Position numbers and translations under genes: made by a program. From Vibrio sp. SCSIO 43137 (GTDB lineage: Bacteria; Pseudomonadota; Gammaproteobacteria; Enterobacterales; Vibrionaceae), in the NCBI RefSeq assembly GCF_028201475.1, contig NZ_CP116384.1:434001-498000 (forward strand): 64,000 nt of DNA. Reading direction: 5' to 3'. Below, in pieces: positions 37,928-47,200 of the stretch. A model generated the notes under the pieces. It was not told the origin of the DNA. It searched no databases and saw only the letters and a list, made by a program, of their open reading frames with translations. How positions within the stretch are numbered: the first letter of the stretch is position 1; each line of letters starts with the position of its first letter.

Positions 37928-38806
37928 TCAGAAGTCGAACAGAAAATCACTAAGCTGATCCGTCAGCCATTCCATACGCGGATCTTCCGCCATTCCGGCG
38001 GCGGTAAACATGCAGTAATCTTCCTGAGTTAAACCATAAGTATGCTTAATAACGGCCAGTTGTTCTTTTCTCAGATAATGACGGATCAGCGGTTCGGGCA
38101 GTACGCCCCATGCTTCTTCTGACAATATGGTGTTTAGCATATAGTCGAAGCTGGAAAAGCCGATATATTTCAGTGAGAAGGGTTGCAGCTCCGGATTATC
38201 CTTCTCATTCAGGTAAACCATAGAAGCTTGCATATGGTTACGTAGAACTTCGTCGGACACTCTGCGCATACGGCTAAGGGGGTGGCCCGCCTTACAAACG
38301 GACATCATGCGGATTTTACCCAGTGGCTGAAAGGTGATTCTCGGGTCGTCAATACGCTCATAATCGACGCCAAAAGCGAAGTCGACCTGACGGGTCTCCA
38401 CTAAATTGGCCAGATCACCACTGGAGGCGAGCACAATATTAAAGGACGTGGCCGGAAAGCGGTTGTTTAACTGATGAGCAAGATCCTGCCAGAACTCGTC
38501 GGGCAAAGAGTCATCCCGCGCTATCCACACTTCGGCATTAAATTCGCCGCTGACATGGCTGCAGGTCTGTTTAATCCGGGCAAAGGTGACCAGCAAGCTT
38601 TCGCAATCCTTAAACACGGCTTTACCAGCCTCGGAAAGGCTGACATGGTTGCCGCTACGCTCAAAAAGGGTAACGCCCAGCTCCTTTTCCAGCGCTTTTA
38701 TTGCCATACTGAGTTTGGTGCGGTTGCACTCAAGCTGACGGGCAGCCTCAGAAACTGAGCCCGTTTCTGCGACTTTACAGAAGGCTTCAATATGGGAAAG
38801 GTTCAT
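37928..38806 (-). CDS. LysR-family transcriptional regulator
   Basis: 292 aa with a typical N-terminal HTH (IEAFCKVAETGSVSEAARQ, then LSMAIKALEKELGVTLFER) and an effector-binding domain. The recognition-helix region reads ECNRTKLSMAIKAL. It is divergent from a methyltransferase gene across 220 bp. The target is not known. Confidence 0.88.
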   Translation of the reverse strand: MNLSHIEAFCKVAETGSVSEAARQLECNRTKLSMAIKALEKELGVTLFERSGNHVSLSEAGKAVFKDCESLLVTFARIKQTCSHVSGEFNAEVWIARDDSLPDEFWQDLAHQLNNRFPATSFNIVLASSGDLANLVETRQVDFAFGVDYERIDDPRITFQPLGKIRMMSVCKAGHPLSRMRRVSDEVLRNHMQASMVYLNEKDNPELQPFSLKYIGFSSFDYMLNTILSEEAWGVLPEPLIRHYLRKEQLAVIKHTYGLTQEDYCMFTAAGMAEDPRMEWLTDQLSDFLFDF

Positions 38807-39026
38807 CGCTACTCCGCACGGAAAAGTGGCACCAACACAGCCGGATTAGTTTCCGGTTAACCTTGTAAGAGTACTTGATTCTACTCATATTTAACACGCA
38901 TAAGGTGAACTAAGTGGGGTTCACAGAAAAAAATGGCAAAAGATAGCGATTAGAGCGTGAAGCCCGTTGGTAATTTGTTTACCATATGTCGTGCAGTTGA
39001 CCAAAAGGAAGTATTACGGAGGCCAA

Positions 39027-39602
39027 ATGGCTCATAATTGGGATGAAGACGCAGCGAAGTGGGAAAGCAATCAAGCCACGGGTGAATTTGCCGAGCAGGC
39101 ATTTGCTCAACTTACTAAGCTGATTAATCTGTCTGGAAAGAGAGTTATTGATTTCGGTTGCGGAACCGGCCTGCTAAGTCAGAAGATATCGCCGCTGGCA
39201 AAAGAGATAGTGGCACTGGACAGCTCAGAACTTATGATAGAAGAGCTGGACAAAAAAATGCTGATTAATGTTGAACCTGTTGTTGACCAACTAACCCGAG
39301 GCTTAATAGCGCAGCACCCGGCATTCAGGGGGCAGTTTGACTGTGTAGTTGCCTCATCTGTGTGTGGGTTTCTGGAGGATTATCAGGAAGCGGCCACTCT
39401 GGTTTATTCATTGCTGGAAGAGGATGGCATGTTTGTCCACTGGGACTGGCTGGCATCAGAAGGCGAAGAAGGGTTAACGGAAAAACAGGCAAAGAAAACC
39501 CTAACTAAGGCCGGGTTTAACTCGGTGGCAATATCTGTTCCTTTTGAGATTACCAGCGAACAAGGTACGCTGAAGGTGCTAATGGCGGTAGGTCAGAAGT
39601 AA
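39027..39602 (+). CDS. Class I SAM-dependent methyltransferase
   Basis: 191 aa from the ATG at 39027, preceded by cggagg; an open frame extends up to 38967 but lacks a site. Motif I is VIDFGCGTGLLSQ, then ALDSSELMIEEL and a motif IV-like region FDCVVASSVCGFL. Small-molecule methyltransferase of unknown substrate. Confidence 0.85.
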   Translation: MAHNWDEDAAKWESNQATGEFAEQAFAQLTKLINLSGKRVIDFGCGTGLLSQKISPLAKEIVALDSSELMIEELDKKMLINVEPVVDQLTRGLIAQHPAFRGQFDCVVASSVCGFLEDYQEAATLVYSLLEEDGMFVHWDWLASEGEEGLTEKQAKKTLTKAGFNSVAISVPFEITSEQGTLKVLMAVGQK

Positions 39603-39636
39603 CACAAGGCATAAATTGCCGTACGACCCAGAATTC

Positions 39637-39666
39637 AAAAAGCACGCTGTTTAGCGTGCTTTTTTA
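39637..39666 (+). terminator. Intrinsic terminator
   Basis: 11-bp stem aaaaagcacgc (39637-39647) / gcgtgcttttt (39654-39664) plus a T tract. It serves the methyltransferase gene and probably the convergent acetyltransferase gene too. Confidence 0.88.
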
Positions 39667-39683
39667 CCTCTCTCATTTATCTT

Positions 39684-40187
39684 TTACTTCTCGCGCTTAT
39701 AGAGATGGGTAACAGGTTGTTGCTCCGTTTGCGGCTGCTTTTTAACAAAGTGAAAACCAAGCTTGTTAAGTAGCTGAATACTGGCTTGGTTGTCAAAAGT
39801 GGTAGTGGCTAGCAAAGTAGAGACTTCTAACTCATTTTCTGCAAAATCTATGGTTGCCTTAGCCGCTTCATAGGCGAAGCCTTGGCCTGTAAAGCGATTA
39901 AGATAGCCGTAGCCGATATCCGGATGGGGCAGGTTATCCCTTTGCAGCAGGCCACAGATGCCAATGGCTTCCCCTTGGTGCTCTACAGCAAACAGTCCCA
40001 TTCCCGGGGACTCATACAGGGGCAACAAGTTGTCCTGAATAAACTTATCTGCATCCTGTTCATTTTTAATCCCGCGATCACCGATATACCGGATAAACGC
40101 TTCTGAGCTATAAAGCCGGAAGATAAACTGCCTGTCTTGCTGTGTCAGCCTGCGAAATTGTAATCTTTGAGTCTGTTTGGGGATCAC
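39684..40187 (-). CDS. GNAT-family acetyltransferase (RimJ/RimL-like)
   Basis: 167 aa. Starts with TQRLQFRRLTQQDRQFIFRL, and the acetyl-CoA loop region is around FTGQGFAYEAAKATIDFAE with the C-terminal strand NQASIQLLNKLGFHFV. This group acetylates N-termini of ribosomal proteins or small amines; the substrate is unknown. Confidence 0.87.
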   Translation of the reverse strand: MIPKQTQRLQFRRLTQQDRQFIFRLYSSEAFIRYIGDRGIKNEQDADKFIQDNLLPLYESPGMGLFAVEHQGEAIGICGLLQRDNLPHPDIGYGYLNRFTGQGFAYEAAKATIDFAENELEVSTLLATTTFDNQASIQLLNKLGFHFVKKQPQTEQQPVTHLYKREK

Positions 40188-40317
40188 GCCATTGCCTCAT
40201 GCCTTGTTTTATTGGCAGAGTAGCAGGTCAATCCTACTGTCACAATATTAACCAGTGTTTGTCAGTTTCTGGCTAAGCTGAGCCGGCATGGCAGAGAATG
40301 GCAGGTTGTTACAATAA

Positions 40318-40578
40318 CTAGTTTTGCGTTGTGTAATCCAATGGGTACCACTTAAGCTTGCCGTTTGTCTCATAGCTGTTTTCCGCTTTACAGATCATAT
40401 AGTAGTCACCCACTTTCAGAATGGCACCGAGGGAATAGGCTCTGTCTTCGTAGTAGCAAACCCGCTGGAACAGGCTTGAGTCTACTTTAACTTCTACGTT
40501 AGGTGTCGGGGTTGACACAACATTGGCGTGCAACACTGCAGGAGCACATAACAGGCTTAGCAAAATCGCTCTAATCAT
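40318..40578 (-). CDS. DUF1496 secreted protein
   Basis: 86 aa. Cleavable signal peptide (MIRAILLSLLCAPAVLHA), then a short domain with RVCYYEDRAYSLGAIL and MICK, giving two cysteines for a likely disulfide. The CYYEDxAYSLGA pattern is the DUF1496 signature. Function unknown. Confidence 0.75.
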   Translation of the reverse strand: MIRAILLSLLCAPAVLHANVVSTPTPNVEVKVDSSLFQRVCYYEDRAYSLGAILKVGDYYMICKAENSYETNGKLKWYPLDYTTQN

Positions 40579-40975
40579 TTCTCTATTCGCTCACTTAAAA
40601 GATTTAAAAGCTCTACAAGACAAAGTATAGATGATACCCGTTGTAAGCTAAGCCTCAAACAGAAAAGAAAAACAGAGATAAAAAGCGAGTTGCAGGGAAC
40701 TATTTTGTTATTTGATAAATAGCTCAATAGTGGTGTTATCATCTGCCCAAACGAGACTAGTGTGAAAACGACGTGTTACAGAAAAAAGTGATATTCGTAC
40801 AAAGCTGACGTCTGGCTGAGATTTATTGAGTGCATTATCAAAAGGAATATTTGATATTAGGAATATATAAATTATCTATGCTTTGCTTCTAAGGATTTGG
40901 GTGCAATTTACCGTCCAGTTACACACCGGACACTCATAGAGACGGACATATGAGAATAGGTGATGGAGAGGCACT
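40579..40975. other. 397-bp intergenic region without recognised gene
   Basis: Holds the promoters of the divergent DUF1496 gene and the 103-aa gene. I see no ORF with a ribosome site, no strong hairpin with T tract and no recognisable operator. Confidence 0.5.
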
Positions 40976-41287
40976 ATGCTTAGTCACAAGTTAAACAACC
41001 TACTGAAACTGTATAAAACCGCCAGCCGGAATGAGAACCCCGCCGCTATTGAACACTGCTCGCAACAACTGAAAAAAGTACTGGAGAAGGTAGAAGGACG
41101 GCGTCTCGATCCTGTTTCACAGCTCTATCTCGACAGCCTCCATGAAGTTCATAATGGTTGCCTGTGTAATGCCGATGATCAAATTGAGTTAGCCATTGAT
41201 GAAGATGCGGATTACTCCGAGCTAATGAAAGTAAGAAGCCGGGCGGAAGCGCTGGCTGAAGAGATGGCGAGCAGAAAACTTCACTAG
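40976..41287 (+). CDS. Hypothetical protein, 103 aa
   Basis: The ATG follows a good ribosome site (ggagagg). The protein looks entirely helical and charged (SHKLNNLLKLYKTASRNE, ADYSELMKVRSRAEALAEE), with no signal peptide or membrane segment. One Cys pair appears in GCLCNADD. No family recognised. Confidence 0.7.
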   Translation: MLSHKLNNLLKLYKTASRNENPAAIEHCSQQLKKVLEKVEGRRLDPVSQLYLDSLHEVHNGCLCNADDQIELAIDEDADYSELMKVRSRAEALAEEMASRKLH

Positions 41288-41389
41288 TATAATAGGAGAA
41301 ATTGAGAACTTCCCTTGCGTATTTAACAGTTTGGTTTATAAGTTTTTTCTTTTATCATAGCGGCATCTTTTTTACACAGTTTGGTTTTT

Positions 41390-42294
41390 ATGTCGTCTCA
41401 CTCTCCGTTGCAGGGTGCAAGCTGGATGTTAACCGCCGGTTTAGCCTTTGCTATTGTTAATAGCCTTGCTCAGTATCTGAGTATTCATTTTGGTTTAGCT
41501 TCTACAACCGTTGCACTGATCCAGTACGCCAGTACGCCATTGCGCTGGTGGTGATTCTTCCATATCTGAAGTCACTCGGTATCCGCCGCTCTCTTTCAAC
41601 ACGCCATCTTAAATGGCATATCTTTCGTATATTTTTGTCGGTAATCGGTATTCAGTTATGGATGTGGGCATTAGCTTATCCTGTACCTATCTGGCAGGGC
41701 ATTGCGCTGCTGATGACCTCACCTCTGTTTGCCACATTGGGTTCAGGCCTGTTTCTGAAAGAGAAGGTGGGTTTCGCCCGTGGCGGCGCGACACTGGCCG
41801 GTTTTATCGGTGCTATGATCATTCTCGAGCCATGGGCAGATGACTTTAGCTGGGCAATTCTGCTGCCTGTCGGGGCGGCATTTTTCTGGGCTTGTTACTC
41901 TCTGATGGTGAAACGCCTCTCTTCCGATGACTCGCCTTCAACCATGGTGGTTTATCTTCTGCTGCTGATTACACCGTTTAATATTCTGCTGGCGCTGCCT
42001 GAATGGTCCCTGCCTCAGGGCGGAACGGTCTGGTTACTTCTTGTTGCTGCGGGCGCCATGACAGCACTGGCACAATGGGGCATCGTAAAGGCCTATTCTG
42101 TTGCCGATGCTTCCTTTGTTCAGCCATTTGATCATGCCAAGTTGCCCCTTAATGTTTTGCTCGGCTGGATGGTGTTTGGCTGGGTACCGCCGGGCAGGTT
42201 ATGGCTGGGGGCATTTATTATTATCGCTGCCGTTGCCTTTATTACCCAGTGGGAAAGAAAAGCTCAGTTAAAACTACAACAGAGCACCAGTTAA
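41390..42294 (+). pseudogene. DMT/EamA-family transporter, frameshifted by an 8-bp duplication
   Basis: The ATG at 41390 opens a membrane protein (SWMLTAGLAFAIVNSLAQYL) that runs into TGA at 41552. The remaining frame continues from about 41537 to 42294 with the rest of a ten-helix EamA transporter. The cause is visible: ccagtacg occurs twice in tandem (41521-41528 and 41529-41536). Removing one copy restores ...LIQYAIALVVILPYL... and a continuous 298-aa protein. Either a recent null mutation, a phase-variable slip or an assembly error. Confidence 0.9.
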
Positions 42295-42380
42295 ATTAAC
42301 TTTTGTTATTCTGGCTATTTATTGAACAGCAATGTTACCACTATTTGTTAATAGCCTGATTTGTTTTTAAACCTTAAAGA

Positions 42381-42423
42381 ATAGATCCGTACTTACCACC
42401 TAAGGGAAGTGCGGATTTATTCT
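42381..42423 (+). terminator. Terminator after the DMT pseudogene
   Basis: A 10-bp stem with one G-T pair (atccgtactt 42385-42394 / aagtgcggat 42406-42415) followed by T-rich sequence. The rest of the gap to 42712 is AT-rich with nothing recognised. Confidence 0.7.
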
Positions 42424-42894
42424 ATTTGCCAACGATTTTCCTGAGTTTTCATCTATCTGCGCGCCTGCCATGCCAGACGGGTACGCTAAACATAACTTTT
42501 TGTTTTTCCATTTTATTCTGCTTTGTGACCGTGGTCATTAAATTCCGTAGAAACTGTGCAAATGTAAATAAAACATTATTGATTTGTATATTGGTTGCAT
42601 ATGTTTTTGTCACAATTCTTATATTAGAGAACCCAAATAGCTGCTCACAATATATTCAATGATATTTATATTATCTATACTTAATTTAGTTTCATATTCA
42701 GGAAGATTATGTATGTTGTTAGGTTCAGGAAAAATAAAAAAAGAAAACGAGACACTAAGGCAACAAATAGCTGAGCAAAAACAGAGCTATGAGGCAGAAA
42801 TAGAGCTGCTGAACAGTGAAATTGCTACGAAACAGCAGCTTATTGATGAATCTAGTCAGCAGTGCAGTTTGGGTAATGATTTGATGAAAAGCCA

Positions 42895-42903
42895 CCTTAA
42901 AGG
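42895..42903 (+). repeat. Target-site duplication, left copy (ccttaaagg)
   Basis: Nine bases ccttaaagg directly before the left end of the IS50-like element. The identical copy is at 44393-44401. Nine bp is the length expected for Tn5/IS50-type transposition and shows a single simple insertion. Confidence 0.97.
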
Positions 42904-42914
42904 CTGTCTCTTGA

Positions 42915-44288
42915 TCACAAGTCCTGCTCAAGAGACAGAGCGAGTTCGTAGCCTTCAAGGATGGCTTGTAGTTTGAGCCATCCTTCCCAGAGCGTCTTAA
43001 CTGACGCTCTTCCATTTCTTTTGCTGTCTTTCCAACCGCCAAGTCTTGCGAGGTGTTCATAAGCCCATTTTGCTGTTGGAACCTCCTTTGGAAGTGGTGT
43101 CTTTACTCTTTTCAGCCAAAGCAACTTCCATGCTCTTGAGGACAAGATTTTCTCACAACTAACGTCTTCGATTTGCTCATTGGCAAATTTCAATTGGAAA
43201 ATTCTTACTGCTAAAAACGCATAAATTGTTGCTAACCTATCTAAGTTATCTTTACTTTGTAACCGAAGCTCTTCAACTCCTGTCCCTTCAGTTTTCCAGA
43301 CCTTGTGATACTCCTCAATCAACCAGCGTTTTTCGTAGTAACCAATAATTTTTAATGCATCTTCTGCACTATTAACTGGCTCATTAGTTAAAATATGCCA
43401 ATTGAGCCTCTTTTCTCCATCACCGATTTCGGAGCAGCCAACATAGTTGAGAGAAATAGGAGCTCCTTTTTTGTTTGAGGGTGTTTTTAAAGTCACTGCT
43501 GCATATTTTACATCCAGAGTGACTTCACGAGCTTTCCGGCCACCCCTTTGAGCTATTTGGATTTGACGTTGCTTCACACTTTGAAGTTCTGATGCAAAGT
43601 GATAAAGCTTGTCTGAGCCTTCTTCTATATGACGGCTCATCATCGACCGCACAACAAAACGTTGCTGATTCGCCATTTTATAAATGAGGTAATCGTAGAT
43701 ATCGGCCTCGCGATCGCAAACTGATATTACGTTAACCATCGAGGTACCTAAACGGGCTGCCATATTGCGTGATGCTCTTTCCCATTTATAACCTTCTTTT
43801 TCTTCATAAGGTCGTTTCAACCCCTTACGACGGATACCTCGAGTCTTGATATCTCTCGTCCATCGTTGTTGTTCAACTAACCCAATAACGTCGAGAGTTT
43901 CAGGAGCAAACAGCAAAATACTATGGGCAAACAACCCCCTATAACGATTACCTTGGTTTACATGTCCTAAGTCCGCTCTAATAGAGCGATGTTTGTAGCT
44001 TAAGGTAGTTGTATCTTCTAACGCGAGAAGGAGAGGGTAACGATGAACTTGATCTGCAGTTGCTTTAAAGCCTGCTTCGGCAATATCGTCTGATGAGACA
44101 TTGTCGTTCCGAATAAATCGGTAAGCGCCCTCCATACTTGCTGGAGAATGAGATGATTTCACTACCGATTTACCTGGATGCTGAGCTAAGTCTGATGCCA
44201 TTTTTACAAGTCTAGCCGTTCTTCTTGGGTCTCCAAGTTTAGCATGACCAAATTGCTCTTCAGCCCAATCACTATTGCTTTTAATCAT
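42915..44288 (-). CDS. IS50/Tn5-type transposase (IS4 family)
   Basis: 457 aa. A Tn5-like N-terminal DNA-binding domain (WAEEQFGHAKLGDPRRTAR), catalytic Asp in LLALEDTTTLSY, second Asp in ISVCDREADIYDYL, and Glu in YEKRWLIEEYHKVWK (the Y-R-E-K signature). The frame is full length. The stop is inside the left terminal region. An in-element terminator precedes it. Confidence 0.95.
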   Translation of the reverse strand: MIKSNSDWAEEQFGHAKLGDPRRTARLVKMASDLAQHPGKSVVKSSHSPASMEGAYRFIRNDNVSSDDIAEAGFKATADQVHRYPLLLALEDTTTLSYKHRSIRADLGHVNQGNRYRGLFAHSILLFAPETLDVIGLVEQQRWTRDIKTRGIRRKGLKRPYEEKEGYKWERASRNMAARLGTSMVNVISVCDREADIYDYLIYKMANQQRFVVRSMMSRHIEEGSDKLYHFASELQSVKQRQIQIAQRGGRKAREVTLDVKYAAVTLKTPSNKKGAPISLNYVGCSEIGDGEKRLNWHILTNEPVNSAEDALKIIGYYEKRWLIEEYHKVWKTEGTGVEELRLQSKDNLDRLATIYAFLAVRIFQLKFANEQIEDVSCEKILSSRAWKLLWLKRVKTPLPKEVPTAKWAYEHLARLGGWKDSKRNGRASVKTLWEGWLKLQAILEGYELALSLEQDL

Positions 44289-44345
44289 CTCAAAACCCTC
44301 AACTAAGTCCGTTAAAGATCTGATCGTGAACCAAGAATTAAGTTC

Positions 44346-44374
44346 AAAAAAAATCCCTCACATTATGCGAGGGA
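44346..44374 (-). terminator. Inward-facing terminator inside the IS50-like element
   Basis: On the minus strand the hairpin tccctc...gaggga (44374 to 44354) is followed by eight T residues (44353 to 44346), and only then the transposase start at 44288. It blocks transcripts entering from outside, so the transposase must rely on a promoter in the 57 bp between. Confidence 0.75.
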
Positions 44375-44392
44375 CTTCTGTATAAAAGACAG

Positions 44393-44401
44393 CCTTAAAG
44401 G
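44393..44401 (+). repeat. Target-site duplication, right copy (ccttaaagg)
   Basis: Identical to 42895-42903; directly abuts the right end of the IS50-like element. Confidence 0.97.
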
Positions 44402-45387
44402 TGGTGCCATGCTGCAGGCGATCAGAATCGGCCTTGCTTCCAGTGCGGAATCCCTTGCTGAAGAGAATGAGTCACTGCGGGAGCTGGATGAAATGTTTGG
44501 CCAGACTCATGATGCGCTCGGCCGTCTGGAAACACGCGCTGAAAAAATACAGCTACAGGCCAGTAGTAGTATGGATGCGGCGGTAGTGCTGGATTAAACG
44601 GCTTCGTCTATTAGTGATTTAGTCTCTACCATTCAGGAGATCTCTGATCAAACCAACCTGCTGGCCCTTAATGCGGCTATTGAAGCAGCGCGTGCAGGTG
44701 AGGCGGGGCGTGGCTTTGCTGTGGTTGCTGATGAAGTCCGTACGCTGGCGGGAAAAGCGCACGACGCAAGTACTCAGATAGAGTCACTGGTTAATCAGGT
44801 GATTTCTCAGGTTGGTTCAATAAAAGGCACGATTGAGGATAACCAGCATTGTGCCGAAGAAGTGTCCGCTTCATCATCTCAGATTGGTTCTGTTGTGAAT
44901 GATGTTCTTAGCCGTTCAGAACATATGCAGGAAGTCATTCGTATCGCCTCAACCAGAGCGTTTCTCGATACGGTGAAACTGGATCATGCCGTATGGAAGA
45001 ACTGTATTTATCAGCAACTGGAAGATAAAAACTTTGAGGCAGAGGTGAACAGCCATTCAGAGTGCCGGCTGGGTACCTGGTATTATAAGGGCGACGGTAA
45101 AGATAAGTTCAGCCATATGCGCAGTTTCTCTTCCCTTGAATCTCCCCACAAGATGGTGCATGACTTTGGCAGGGCGGCGATGAACTCGGGCAAGCAGATG
45201 AACCTTGATAAGATCGTAGATTCAGTTAACTCTATGGAGAACTCCAGTGAAGAGGTGGTTCATCAGCTAGACAGGTTGATGGATGAGATCGTGGAAACGG
45301 GTGTCCGTTCCTAGCTTAACCAACTCAAGAGTTTGAAGCTTTCGACATATCTTTAATCTTGTCGCTGATTTGCTGTTAATCCACCGG

Positions 45388-45418
45388 ACATAGTGATGTC
45401 ATATAAACATCACTATGT
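45388..45418. promoter_or_regulatory. Perfect palindrome upstream of norR (NorR-type site)
   Basis: acatagtgatgt and its exact complement (12-bp arms) flank catataa, giving GAT-GT-N7-AC-ATC. GT-N7-AC is the NorR core described in enteric bacteria. The position, about 35-65 bp before the norR start, suggests autoregulation. Confidence 0.65.
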
Positions 45419-45453
45419 TATCTTTACGCCTCTTCAGGTTGTTGAGACGTATT

Positions 45454-47001
45454 ATGACCCCTTCTTTAGAGAAAGTGCTGCTTCAGATAGCACTGGATTT
45501 GACCTCTGAATTACCCAAAGGCCAGCATTATCAAAAACTGATTGATGCGGTAAATAAAGTATTGCCTTGTGATGCCAGCGCCTTGTTTGTTCTGGATAAA
45601 AATAACTTTCTGGTGCCGGTTGCTGTCAGCGGCCTTTCCACTTCGGTACTTGGCCGCAAGTTTGATCCTAAAGAGCACCCCAGGCTGAAAAAAATCCTCT
45701 CCAGCAGAAAGCCGGTTCGCTTCTCAGCTGACTCTAAACTTCCTGATCCTTTTGACGGATTGCTGTCCGGCGCTCCGCAAGAGACCATTGATGTGCATGA
45801 CTGTATGGGCTGCAGCCTGTATGTGGAGGAGAAGCAGGTTGGCTTGCTGACCCTTGATGCCCTGAATACCGGTGCTTTCGATAAAACCGATGCCATTGTG
45901 ATAGAGACTTTTGCAGCGATGACGGCGGCAACCCTGAGAAATATTACTCTGTTTGAGGCGTTGCAGGAGTCTAACCGTCAGCAAAAATCCATTAACCAGT
46001 TACTGATTGAGCAGGCTCGGCATAAGCAGGGTGAATTGGTCGGCCTTAGTCCGCAAATGCAATCCCTGAAAGAGAGCATCGGCATGGTGGCGCAATCGAA
46101 CTATGCGGTATTGATTAGTGGTGAGACAGGGACCGGCAAAGAGTTGGTGGCTCACGCTCTGCATGAGCAGTCATCCCGCAGCGATAAACCCATGGTTTAC
46201 GTGAACTGCGCGGCGTTGCCGGAATCCATAGCCGAGAGTGAGCTATTTGGTCATGTTAAAGGCGCCTTTACCGGTGCCGTAAGTAACCGGGCCGGTAAGT
46301 TTGAGATGGCGGATGGCGGAACCATTTTCCTTGATGAGATCGGTGAGCTGCCACTGTTATTGCAGGCAAAACTACTGAGGGTGATACAGCAGGGCGAAGT
46401 TCAGAGAGTAGGTGCAGACAGAAACTTGCAGGTGGATGTCAGAATTATTGCTGCTACTAACCGGGATCTTCATGAAGAGGTGTCACTGGGCAATTTCCGC
46501 GCTGATCTGTTTCACCGCTTAAACGTGTTCCCAATCTATATTCCGCCACTAAGAGAGCGCGAGGGAGATATTCCTGTACTGGCCGGTTATTTGCTGGATA
46601 AAGTACGTAGCCAGTTTAAGGTGCCTAACCTCTATATCCATCCTGAATCCCTGTGCCGGATGGAAAAGATGGAGTGGAAAGGCAATGTTCGGGAGCTGGA
46701 ACACACTTTAATGCGAATCAGCCTGAAAGCGATTCAGCAAGGGGAGCATGTGATTCATTTTGACCACTCTGAGCCGCAAATCAGCCCGCAGAAGAGTGGA
46801 ACGGGCAGTGCTTTCTTTACTTCTGAACCAACACCTATGCGTGAATCTGTAGAAGCGTTCCAGAAACAGCTTATCGAACATGCTCTTCAGCAGTGTGATG
46901 GTGTATGGGCGAAAGCAGCTCAGTTTCTGCAACTGGACAGAGGTAATCTGTACCGCATGGGGAAAAAGCTGGGTGTGGATGCAAAATCAGTGGTTAACTA
47001 A
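45454..47001 (+). CDS. norR: NorR, NO-responsive sigma-54 activator
   Basis: 515 aa from the ATG at 45454 (an earlier ATG at 45415 lies inside the palindromic site). An N-terminal GAF domain holds the non-heme iron (about 1-170; the [12 protein letters not shown] region has the conserved Cys). The AAA+ domain (about 190-420) has Walker A GETGTGKE, the sigma-54 contact loop GAFTGA and Walker [13 protein letters not shown] Fis-type HTH is at the C-terminus ([20 protein letters not shown]). It senses nitric oxide and activates sigma-54 promoters; the downstream hcp promoter is the obvious target. Confidence 0.93.
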   Translation: MTPSLEKVLLQIALDLTSELPKGQHYQKLIDAVNKVLPCDASALFVLDKNNFLVPVAVSGLSTSVLGRKFDPKEHPRLKKILSSRKPVRFSADSKLPDPFDGLLSGAPQETIDVHDCMGCSLYVEEKQVGLLTLDALNTGAFDKTDAIVIETFAAMTAATLRNITLFEALQESNRQQKSINQLLIEQARHKQGELVGLSPQMQSLKESIGMVAQSNYAVLISGETGTGKELVAHALHEQSSRSDKPMVYVNCAALPESIAESELFGHVKGAFTGAVSNRAGKFEMADGGTIFLDEIGELPLLLQAKLLRVIQQGEVQRVGADRNLQVDVRIIAATNRDLHEEVSLGNFRADLFHRLNVFPIYIPPLREREGDIPVLAGYLLDKVRSQFKVPNLYIHPESLCRMEKMEWKGNVRELEHTLMRISLKAIQQGEHVIHFDHSEPQISPQKSGTGSAFFTSEPTPMRESVEAFQKQLIEHALQQCDGVWAKAAQFLQLDRGNLYRMGKKLGVDAKSVVN

Positions 47002-47006
47002 GGTTT

Positions 47007-47066
47007 GTTGCTCGCAACACATCAAGGATGTGTAATTCACAACAGTGATGATGTTTTAAATACATC
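47007..47066 (+). promoter_or_regulatory. Row of three NorR-type sites upstream of hcp
   Basis: Cores GT-N7-AC at 47030-47040 (gatGT...ACaac) and 47053-47063 (gatGT...ACatc, same flanks as the norR site). A degenerate third GT-N7-AA site lies at 47007-47017. Their centres are 23 bp apart. Multiple spaced sites upstream of a sigma-54 promoter fit NorR enhancer binding. Confidence 0.65.
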
Positions 47067-47116
47067 GGTCAAGGCGAACTGAAATAAAAAATGCAATAAA
47101 AACAACAAGATAAAAT

Positions 47117-47132
47117 TGGCATGCATTGTGCT
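47117..47132 (+). promoter_or_regulatory. hcp: Sigma-54 promoter of hcp
   Basis: tGG-N10-GC with the sequence ttggcatgcattgtgc matches the -24/-12 consensus (GG at 47118-47119, GC at 47130-47131). It is 51-66 bp downstream of the last NorR site and 69 bp before the hcp ATG. Confidence 0.75.
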
Positions 47133-47200
47133 ATTAAGCTGCGGAATTAAAAACTATTGGCAAAGTACCAATAAAAAATAATTAACTGGAGCTTAAAACT

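Larger units (their letters stand above)
42904..44392 (-). mobile_element. IS50/Tn5-like insertion sequence, complete (1489 bp)
   Basis: Bounded by 19-bp ends ctgtctcttgatcacaagt (42904-42922) and the inverse acttctgtataaaagacag (44374-44392), matching each other at 14 of 19 positions and closely resembling Tn5 outside/inside ends. A single transposase occupies nearly all of it. The perfect flanking 9-bp duplication shows the insertion into the CZB chemoreceptor gene. Confidence 0.96.
42713..45314 (+). pseudogene. CZB-type soluble chemoreceptor, split by an insertion sequence and a stop codon
   Basis: The ATG at 42713 (ribosome site ggaag) starts a soluble, coiled-coil receptor (KIKKENETLRQQIAEQ...). 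The frame is interrupted at 42904 by an IS and resumes after 44401 in register: removing the IS and one 9-bp repeat joins KSHLKG to GAMLQAIRIGL. It is then broken again by TAA at 44595-44597, after which the same frame continues with the intact signalling tip ([20 protein letters not shown]). The C-terminus is a CZB zinc-binding domain ([27 protein letters not shown]: three His and one Cys). Without the lesions it would be about 367 aa. Confidence 0.9.

Noticed and set aside
42426..42662. 78-codon hydrophobic frame before the CZB chemoreceptor
   Set aside because: Starts at a TTG with no ribosome site, composition follows AT-rich intergenic DNA, and no family signal.
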